Source: Candidatus Nitrosopumilus sp. (GTDB taxonomy: Archaea; Thermoproteota; Nitrososphaeria; Nitrososphaerales; Nitrosopumilaceae). Taken from it: a DNA stretch of 18,687 nt. How positions within the stretch are numbered: position 1 is the stretch's first letter; each line of letters begins with the position of its first letter. Made by a program: the position numbers and the translations under genes. The notes beneath the pieces are model-generated. The model searched no databases. It worked only from the letters and a program-made list of their open reading frames with translations, and was not told where the DNA came from. The stretch is from assembly GCA_029880665.1 (NCBI GenBank), contig JAOUNZ010000005.1, forward strand, positions 1-18,687, read 5' to 3'. Positions 13,733-18,687 of the stretch are shown here, in pieces.

Positions 13733-14242
13733 TTACAAAGATTTTGCAGCACTCTCGTGTTTCTCAACATTAGATTGATCAACTTTGATTGCTTGTGGAG
13801 GACAAACTGATACGCATGCCATACACCAAATGCAATCGTGTTCTCTGATTGGATCGGCTTTGTCAGTTAGATCTTTACGTTCGTCTTTTACATCCTTGCC
13901 AGTTCCTTTAAAAATTTGACCAACAACATTTTTTGCCGGAATGTCTTTTTCGGTTCTGTACCATTGGAATACTTGTACTGGACAAGCTTCAATACATGCA
14001 CCATCTGCAACACATGAATCCCAGTCAACTGCAACCATTGTACCGCTTACTCCAAGAGGAACTTGTTCTTCTTTTCTTGCAGCATATGCTGCGACGACAT
14101 CTGCATCAGCAAATGCTTCAGCTGGTGAACCGTCAACGTTTGTCTTTTTGCCTGGACCCCACATTATATGAAAATGTCCATCACTTAGGTTAACTTTTCC
14201 AACTGGTTTTAGACCCTCAGGAAAATTTTCTGCTATTGGCAT
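13733..14242 (-). CDS. Zinc-type dicluster ferredoxin, paralogue 2
   Basis: This 169-residue paralogue of the neighbouring ferredoxin has the same plan: HFHIMWGPGKK, VPLGVSGTMVAVDWDSC, FQWYRTEKDIPA and ADPIREHDCIWCMACVSVCP. Cluster ligands are C77, C83 and C87 in CVADGACIEACP, with D80 where Sulfolobus ferredoxin has Asp48, and C137, C140, C143 and C147. This favours a Sulfolobus-like [3Fe-4S]/[4Fe-4S] plus [4Fe-4S] pair. Zinc site: H23 and H25 are candidates and the Asp (D130 in KADP) is kept, but the third His is Ser (S66 in GVSG). So each paralogue lacks a different zinc ligand. Both also have a longer loop after FQWY than Sulfolobus ferredoxin. It starts with ATG at 14242 with TATA about 26 bases upstream, and ends in an oligo-T tract. 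Confidence 0.9.
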   Translation of the reverse strand: MPIAENFPEGLKPVGKVNLSDGHFHIMWGPGKKTNVDGSPAEAFADADVVAAYAARKEEQVPLGVSGTMVAVDWDSCVADGACIEACPVQVFQWYRTEKDIPAKNVVGQIFKGTGKDVKDERKDLTDKADPIREHDCIWCMACVSVCPPQAIKVDQSNVEKHESAAKSL

Positions 14243-14264
14243 AATGCAGATTTCTTTTAGTTAT

Positions 14265-14278
14265 TATTTAAAGCTAGA
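14265..14278 (-). promoter_or_regulatory. Ferredoxin 2 promoter: CTAG-containing BRE/TATA element
   Basis: The minus strand reads TCTAGCTTTAAATA. Its TATA core is centred about 26 bases before the ATG at 14242, consistent with a leaderless transcript. It matches 13 of 14 positions with the ferredoxin 1 element and 12 of 14 with the alba element. Confidence 0.68.
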
Positions 14279-14321
14279 TGATACAACAGTAAGGTAATTG
14301 CAAAAATAAGATCAAAATAGG

Positions 14322-14330
14322 AATAAAAAT
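14322..14330 (+). promoter_or_regulatory. Candidate TATA box of aIF6
   Basis: AATAAAAAT is centred 27 bases before the ATG at 14353. This supports that start over the in-frame ATG at 14371, if the transcript is leaderless. Confidence 0.45.
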
Positions 14331-14352
14331 TTCCTTACGTTCATAACGCTGA

Positions 14353-15036
14353 ATGATCAATACTGTGAATATGGACATTATCAAGTATGAGGTATATCGT
14401 GGTCCAAACCTTGGTGTTTATGTTAGAGTAAATGATAGCATAATTTTGGTACCGATGGGGTTTGCCAAAACAAAAGCAGACAACCTCGCAAAATATCTTG
14501 ATGTAGATATTCATTACATCTCAATTGCAAATACCAGATTAATTGGCGCATTATGTGTGATGAATAACAAGGGAATCTTATTGCCAACTACTGCTTATCA
14601 AAATGAATATAATTATTTGAGAAAAGAGACCGATCTAGAAATAGGTATTCTTGACACAAAATTTAATGCACTTGGAAATGTAATTTGTTCAAATGACAAA
14701 GGGGCAGTCGTATCTCCATGGTTGTCTAAAGAATCATGTAAGACAATTTCAGATGTATTAGGAGTTGAGGTAATCCAGAAGAAAATAGCTGGATTCAATC
14801 AAACAGGAGTTATGCTCGTTGCAAATTCTACAGGAGCAGTAATCCATCCAGAAGCTGATGAGGAGGATATGAAGACAATAGCAAATGTTTTAGGCGTAAA
14901 AATTGAACACAGTACCATTAACAATGGCATCCCATATGTTTCATCAGGGATTCTTATAAATAACCACAATGTAGTTGTTGGATCATTAACTACTGGTCCT
15001 GAAATAATGATGTTAACTAGAGCTTTTCTAAATTAA
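14353..15036 (+). CDS. eif6: Translation initiation factor 6 (aIF6)
   Basis: aIF6 binds the large ribosomal subunit and blocks its joining with the small subunit until initiation or subunit maturation. The protein shows the five-fold pseudo-symmetric pentein repeats: MDIIKYEVYRGPNLGVYVRVND, SIANTRLIGALCVMNNKGILLP, LEIGILDTKFNALGNVICSNDKGAVVSP, NQTGVMLVANSTGAVIHP and YVSSGILINNHNVVVGSLTTGPE, each with the N-x-x-G-x-(h)4-N-x-x-G-x-(h)3-P rhythm. The length of 227 residues (221 from ATG 14371) is as expected. ATG 14353 is kept because of its TATA spacing; the conserved fold starts at the second ATG. The last 20 bases overlap the 3' end of hisS on the other strand. It diverges from ferredoxin 2. 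Confidence 0.93.
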   Translation: MINTVNMDIIKYEVYRGPNLGVYVRVNDSIILVPMGFAKTKADNLAKYLDVDIHYISIANTRLIGALCVMNNKGILLPTTAYQNEYNYLRKETDLEIGILDTKFNALGNVICSNDKGAVVSPWLSKESCKTISDVLGVEVIQKKIAGFNQTGVMLVANSTGAVIHPEADEEDMKTIANVLGVKIEHSTINNGIPYVSSGILINNHNVVVGSLTTGPEIMMLTRAFLN

Positions 15037-16300
15037 GAATTGATTTTGGATCCTCTGTAAGTTTTTCTAGAGAAATAATTCCTTCTATTCCATTGATCAT
15101 ATCTTTGAGAACAACAGTTCCTTGATCTAGCTCTTGAGGTCCAACTATGATTGAGAATCTTGCATTATTTGCAAGATCCATCTGTTTTTTCATATTACGT
15201 CCAGCCAAATCAATATCAGTTGGAATGTTGTTTAGTCTCAACAGAGATGTAATTGAGTGTGCTACTTTTTGCATCTCTTCATTAATGTATAATACTGCAA
15301 CTCGCTTTTCCAAGATTTCAGGCAATATGTTTTGTTCTTGCATTGTAAGAATAATCCTCTCCACACCACCTGCAACTCCAGTAGCTCCAATATCTTCTCT
15401 CTTGAAGGCTTTTGTTAGTGTATCATATCTTCCCCCACCTGCCAAAGCACCCAAAGTGGAGTTTTTGTCAAACACTTCAAAGACCATTCCAGAATAATAA
15501 TCAAGTCCACGCACAATACCAAAATTTATTCTCACATTTGATACTCCCCTATTTTCTAGCGAATCAATTATTTGTTTTAGATCGTCCCATGATTGTAATT
15601 GGGAAGTGTCAAATAATTTTTCAACTTCTTGAATTGAGCCTCTGATTTGTGAAAATTCCAGAATCTTTTCTAATTTTTCTGATTCATATCCCTTTGTCTG
15701 AAATTCTTTCAGGATTTCATCTTTGGATTTTTTTGCAATCTTATCTATTGCTCGTAAAATATCAGAGACTAGTTCTGGATCTTTAGAGTTGAAAATTTTG
15801 TTGATGTATGATTCTACCAGATTTCTGTGGTTTATGTCAATTACAATATCTTTGAGCAAAAGAGAATCAAACAGACGAGATGTTATCTCTATGATTTCAG
15901 CTTCTGATTCAAGACTAGCTTTACCATATATTTCAATATCCCACTGGTGAAAATACCTGTATCTTCCTTTTTGTGGTTCATCATATCTGAATACTCCACC
16001 AAACGATGAGAGTTTTGCTGGAAGCTTCATTGATTTTTGGGATGCGATATATCTTGTCAATCCCATTGTAAAGTCAAATCGTAGTGCAACTTCTCGATCC
16101 CCTTTATCTTTGAAATAGTAGATTTCATCTCTGATTCCTGGGCCTGATTTAGTCTCAAGAGTTGAAAGTAACTCGATTGGAGAGGGATCCATAAATGAAA
16201 ATCCATACAAATTTGACAATTGTTTAAAGCGGCATCTAATATGTTCAATATTTGCATTTTCTTGGCCATCAAAATCTTTCATTCCTCGAGGAAGTTCCAT
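15017..16300 (-). CDS. hisS: Histidyl-tRNA synthetase
   Basis: This class II aminoacyl-tRNA synthetase charges tRNA-His. It is 427 residues, as usual for the short bacterial/archaeal form. Visible are PRGMKDFDG at the N terminus, motif 2 GGVFRYDEPQKGRYRYFHQWDIE (starting near 101, shown here only by its flanks: FRYDEPQ and QWDIE), the histidine-specific VRGLDYYSGMVFE (263-275), motif 3 region GGGRYDTL and GVAGGVERI, and a C-terminal anticodon-binding domain with VAVLYINEEM, NNIPTDIDLAGRNMKKQM and VGPQELDQGTVVLKD. It does not look like the HisZ regulatory paralogue, because the catalytic LDYYSG and GGGRYD are intact. It starts with ATG at 16300, with the A/T box AAATATCTAAATC 24-38 bases upstream. 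It converges on and overlaps aIF6 by 20 bases. Confidence 0.96.
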   Translation of the reverse strand: MELPRGMKDFDGQENANIEHIRCRFKQLSNLYGFSFMDPSPIELLSTLETKSGPGIRDEIYYFKDKGDREVALRFDFTMGLTRYIASQKSMKLPAKLSSFGGVFRYDEPQKGRYRYFHQWDIEIYGKASLESEAEIIEITSRLFDSLLLKDIVIDINHRNLVESYINKIFNSKDPELVSDILRAIDKIAKKSKDEILKEFQTKGYESEKLEKILEFSQIRGSIQEVEKLFDTSQLQSWDDLKQIIDSLENRGVSNVRINFGIVRGLDYYSGMVFEVFDKNSTLGALAGGGRYDTLTKAFKREDIGATGVAGGVERIILTMQEQNILPEILEKRVAVLYINEEMQKVAHSITSLLRLNNIPTDIDLAGRNMKKQMDLANNARFSIIVGPQELDQGTVVLKDMINGIEGIISLEKLTEDPKSILNLEKL

Positions 16301-16367
16301 AATAGTACCTCTTAGACGGTTATGATTTAGATATTTCTGTTAGCATAAGAAAATGCACTTTTAAAAA

Positions 16368-16637
16368 TTAAATATACTTTTCATACAATTCATCAAGCAT
16401 GAAATTGATTCTCTGATTTTCGTGATCACCCCAGGAGTCAGATTTTATCCTAATGTGGATATTATTTTCTTCGAGATTATTTGTAATTTTTGGATACATC
16501 ATTCCAATAAAGAATGATTTTTTATCTAAATGCATTTGTTCTGCTTTATGTTGAAAGTAGCTTATCCATTCGGACTTCACATCTTGAAATGTTTCAATAA
16601 TGACAGACCGAATTTTTTCTTCAATTTCTTTATCCAT
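16368..16637 (-). CDS. Hypothetical protein, 89 residues
   Basis: I do not recognise this protein. It is charged and soluble, with no signal peptide, membrane segment or cysteine. Helical N-terminal residues (MDKEIEEKIRSVIIETFQDVKSEWISYF) are followed by a likely beta pair (SFFIGMMYPK and NIHIRIKSD) and a final acidic helix FMLDELYEKYI, so an alpha+beta mini-domain is likely. ATG at 16637 has an A/T-rich CTTTAATTCTG (minus AATTAAAG) about 27 bases upstream, in keeping with other leaderless starts here. It is read in the same direction as hisS and lies 67 bases upstream of it, and is divergent from the aldo/keto reductase. Coding status rests on a complete frame, a plausible promoter and normal composition. 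Confidence 0.6.
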   Translation of the reverse strand: MDKEIEEKIRSVIIETFQDVKSEWISYFQHKAEQMHLDKKSFFIGMMYPKITNNLEENNIHIRIKSDSWGDHENQRINFMLDELYEKYI

Positions 16638-16744
16638 GTAATTTTAATTAGATTAACAGAATTAAAGATATTGAAAAAGAATTTCTCAGATACAATGCCA
16701 AGAATTTCCAAAATCATTGGAAATTTATACATTAGATCCATTTT

Positions 16745-17776
16745 ATGAAGCGCTTGTCTAAAAAAATTAGGGATGATATTTCACATCTACCAATAGAAAA
16801 GACTGTTATTGCTGATGATTTAGAGATTTGCAGAATTTTAAATGGGATGTGGCAAGTTGCAGGAGGTCATGGTCAGATTGATTCTGAATCAGCAATTAAA
16901 GATATGGAAAAATATCAAAAGCACGGATATACGACATGGGATCTTGCAGACATTTACGGTCCAGCCGAGTTGTTAATAGGTAATTTTAGAAGAAAGGTAG
17001 GAAATGATGAAAAATTTCAAGCACTAACCAAATTCGTTCCAAATCCAGGTCCAATGAGCAGCAGTATTGTTACTCATTACATAGATCAATCACTGAAAAA
17101 AATGAATACTGATTGTATCGATTTACTACAATTTCATTGGTGGGATTACAATGATTTGAGTTATCTTGATGCCTTGCATCATTTGTCAAAATTACAAAAT
17201 GAGCATAAAATTAAACATGTAGGGCTGACAAACTTTGACGCTGAGCGAGTTAAAATTATGATAGAGAGTGGTTTTAAAATCATATCAAATCAGGTTCAAT
17301 ATTCCATTTTAGATCAAAGACCACAAAAACTAATGATACCATTTTTTGCAAGACATGAAATAAAGATTCTAACATATGGGACATTACTTGGAGGATTTTT
17401 CTCAGAAAAATATCTAGGAGTAGAGGAACCGAATAGAACAGAATTAACTACATCTAGTCTGCAAAAATACAAAAACATGATAGATGTTTGGGGAGGATGG
17501 CAATTATTCCAAGAGTTATTACATGCATTAAACAATATTGCAAAAAAATATCAGTGTAGCATTTCAAATATTGCAACGAAGTTTATTTTAGACAAACCTC
17601 AGGTTGCAGGAGTAATCATTGGAACAAGACTAGGAGTCATAAATCACAGAGAAGATAATGCCAAAGTGTTCGGAATAAAGTTAGATTCAAATGATATTTC
17701 ATTAATAGATGAAGTTACCGCAAGATCAAATGATTTGTTTAGTGTAATTGGAGATTGTGGTGATGAATACAGGTAA
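16745..17776 (+). CDS. Aldo/keto reductase
   Basis: This TIM-barrel NADPH-dependent oxidoreductase reduces aldehydes or ketones. It is 343 residues long. The catalytic tetrad is readable: D66 and Y71 in WDLADIYGPAE, K96 in ALTKFVPNPG, and H131 in DLLQFHWWDY. HVGLTNFDAERV, ISNQVQYSILDQRP and the cofactor segment GVIIGTRLG follow in normal order. Trp-rich HWWDYND and the N-terminal extension of about 20 residues place it away from the common detoxifying AKRs, and its substrate is not identifiable. TTTATAC (16724-16730) is only 18 bases from ATG 16745. A leaderless start at the in-frame TTG 16754 would fit the box better, so the first three residues are uncertain. It stands alone on its strand. 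Confidence 0.88.
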   Translation: MKRLSKKIRDDISHLPIEKTVIADDLEICRILNGMWQVAGGHGQIDSESAIKDMEKYQKHGYTTWDLADIYGPAELLIGNFRRKVGNDEKFQALTKFVPNPGPMSSSIVTHYIDQSLKKMNTDCIDLLQFHWWDYNDLSYLDALHHLSKLQNEHKIKHVGLTNFDAERVKIMIESGFKIISNQVQYSILDQRPQKLMIPFFARHEIKILTYGTLLGGFFSEKYLGVEEPNRTELTTSSLQKYKNMIDVWGGWQLFQELLHALNNIAKKYQCSISNIATKFILDKPQVAGVIIGTRLGVINHREDNAKVFGIKLDSNDISLIDEVTARSNDLFSVIGDCGDEYR

Positions 17777-18144
17777 AATACAATTTAATGAAAGAACTAG
17801 TAACTAATCAAAGTCATAATCACCATCATAACACTTGATGATATCAAAATAATATGATTTCACAACATACAACAAAATGGATTACGTCTAGTGTATGAAT
17901 CATGAATATTTACATATTCTGTATAGAAAATTGAGCATTGGAACAACGAGATACATGGAAAACACCATAAACCTAGGACGTTAACCTAACATGATGTGTT
18001 TTCCAACCAATCATTCTACTACGCAGAATAACGGCTTCTCGTCACAACCATTACGTGAAAATGATATTTAAAATTGATCTTAATTCTCAATTAGTGGCAA
18101 CTAGTTAATTTTAGGTAAAATGACATACAACAATTGACGGAAAT
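17777..18144. other. Gene-free stretch with a 10-base inverted repeat
   Basis: No convincing coding frame is seen here. Short frames exist (ATG 17788, 16 codons, His-rich; ATG 17895, 29 codons) but lack promoters at the usual spacing. The only clear structure is the perfect inverted repeat TGGAAAACAC (17956-17965) / GTGTTTTCCA (17996-18005) with a 30-base loop that itself holds CCTAGG and GTTAAC palindromes. I see no tRNA, C/D-box RNA, insertion-sequence end or origin motif. No strong T tract follows the aldo/keto reductase. Confidence 0.5.
17956..18005. repeat. Inverted repeat / potential stem-loop
   Basis: Two perfect 10-base arms, TGGAAAACAC and GTGTTTTCCA, flank 30 bases. An added CAT/ATG match inside the arms (17966-17968 and 17991-17993) would extend the stem with a 2-base bulge. 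It could be a structured RNA, a protein-binding site or chance. Confidence 0.5.
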
Positions 18145-18336
18145 TCAGATTCTAGAGCATCTGCATTTTACATATACTATGAATTCATCATTAGTTTTGA
18201 CATTATGAGATATTGGTTGATGGCAATATTGGCATTGTATAAACCCATGATATTCATCAACTTTGATCATTTTATACTTCCATGATTTTGTTTCCTCGTC
18301 CCAATATACAGAATTGATTTCGGTTGGATTATCCAT
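18145..18336 (-). CDS. Small zinc-ribbon-like protein, 63 residues
   Basis: This small protein is not assigned to a family. The N-terminal half VYWDEETKSWKYKMIKVDEY is rich in aromatic and charged residues. The C-terminal half has CQYCHQ (C35, C38) and, 20 residues on, KCRCSRI (C58, C60), giving CxxC...CxC, a likely zinc ribbon. Small ribbons of this type are often nucleic-acid or protein-binding regulators, but no target is suggested by context, because it lies alone in a gene-poor stretch. ATG at 18336 has the A/T elements GATATTTAC (18353-18361) and ACTTTTTAG about 22-29 bases upstream. Coding is supported by the ordered cysteines and the promoter-like sequence. Confidence 0.6.
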   Translation of the reverse strand: MDNPTEINSVYWDEETKSWKYKMIKVDEYHGFIQCQYCHQPISHNVKTNDEFIVYVKCRCSRI

Positions 18337-18687
18337 ATTAAATCATCGATGTGTAAATATCTAAAAAGTCTTAAGTAGATGAAACAAGATATTATCAGAC
18401 TTTATGACTGCAGTCTTGATTTTTACTTGTAACAGATTCAATAAAATCAAATGTATTTTCAGTGTTTTATCCCAGACGTTCTGGATATAGATTTCAGTTT
18501 TTGTACATGTTTTTTACATGCAATTTTTGTATCCTAACATCATCAATTTGAAATCTATGCATAGTGATTTTTCAAATGCGTCAAAAAATACATTGTTTGC
18601 TGTTTAATTTATCATAGAATATCATCATCGAACAAATTTGGAATTTAATTATTAATTACATTGGTTAACAAAAACTTGTTGCAAAAA
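18337..18687. other. Gene-free A/T-rich stretch to the window end
   Basis: No supported gene is seen on either strand. The first ~35 bases serve as the likely promoter of the small zinc-ribbon gene. Further on are minor palindromes: GACTGCAGTC (18406-18415) and the stem ATTTGAAA / TTTCAAAT (18546-18553 and 18570-18577) around TATGCATA. The repeated words TACATG-TTTTTT-ACATGC near 18504-18522 are notable but short. The region may hold the promoter of a gene outside the window. Confidence 0.5.

Noticed and set aside
17788..17838. 16-codon His-rich frame MKELVTNQSHNHHHNT
   Set aside because: Too short, no TATA at the right distance, no family.
17835..17845. C-box-like TTGATGA as a C/D-box guide RNA
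   Set aside because: The first base is not a purine and no D box (CTGA) follows at a suitable distance.
17895..17984. 29-codon frame MNHEYLHILYRKLSIG...
   Set aside because: A stop lies just upstream in frame, there is no TATA-like element at about -27, and it overlaps the inverted repeat; may be chance.
1..18687. CRISPR array, insertion sequence, prophage or defence island
   Set aside because: No regularly spaced repeats, transposase, integrase, capsid or nuclease genes are seen; the window is mainly housekeeping genes.

Overview
The window looks like a chromosomal core segment of an ammonia-oxidising-type archaeon (Thaumarchaeota / Nitrososphaerota, most like Nitrosopumilales). The evidence is Alba, archaeal MCM, GINS, Hel308, RFC small subunit, aIF6 and an archaeal-type HisRS, Sulfolobus-type zinc/dicluster ferredoxins, strongly A+T-rich DNA, and start codons about 25-30 bases downstream of TATA boxes (leaderless transcripts). 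I see no prophage, insertion sequence, CRISPR array or rRNA. Identity to a named species was not tested.

Layout. 1-479: 3' part of an isocitrate lyase/PEP mutase family gene broken by a one-base frameshift in an A run. 501-788 (-): Alba. 904-1458: a HEAT-repeat protein whose 3' end runs antisense into tRNA-Ala(GGC) (1440-1513, -). 1639-2484: a ferredoxin-NADP reductase-like flavoprotein. 2550-3158: a HIGH-superfamily nucleotidyltransferase. 3236-5836: a tight four-gene run with branched-chain aminotransferase, Gfo/Idh/MocA sugar dehydrogenase, a Trm112-like zinc protein and a hexapeptide acetyltransferase. 5833-11795 (-): a five-gene run read gins23 > mcm > hel308 > GlcNAc-1-phosphate transferase-like membrane enzyme > small two-helix membrane protein, every junction overlapping or abutting. 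11967-12917: RFC small subunit, divergent from gins23, followed by tRNA-Ser(TGA) (12920-13003, -). 13077-14242 (-): two separately promoted paralogous zinc-type ferredoxins. 14353-15036: aIF6, overlapping tail to tail with hisS (15017-16300, -). 16368-16637 (-): an unknown 89-residue protein. 16745-17776: an aldo/keto reductase. 18145-18336 (-): a 63-residue zinc-ribbon-like protein in otherwise gene-poor sequence.

How the parts connect. gins23, mcm, hel308 and the divergent rfcS form a replication island sharing one promoter region with an unusual cluster of GATC sites. The sugar dehydrogenase/acetyltransferase pair and the convergent GT4 transferase suggest surface-glycan or N-glycan synthesis from modified UDP-GlcNAc, although a sugar aminotransferase for that route is not seen here. 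The two ferredoxins, and perhaps the FNR-like enzyme, are redox carriers. The most distinctive observations are the reciprocal ligand changes in the ferredoxin pair, a 14-base promoter element shared by alba and both ferredoxins, the glycan genes translationally coupled to the replication operon, and the GATC cluster.
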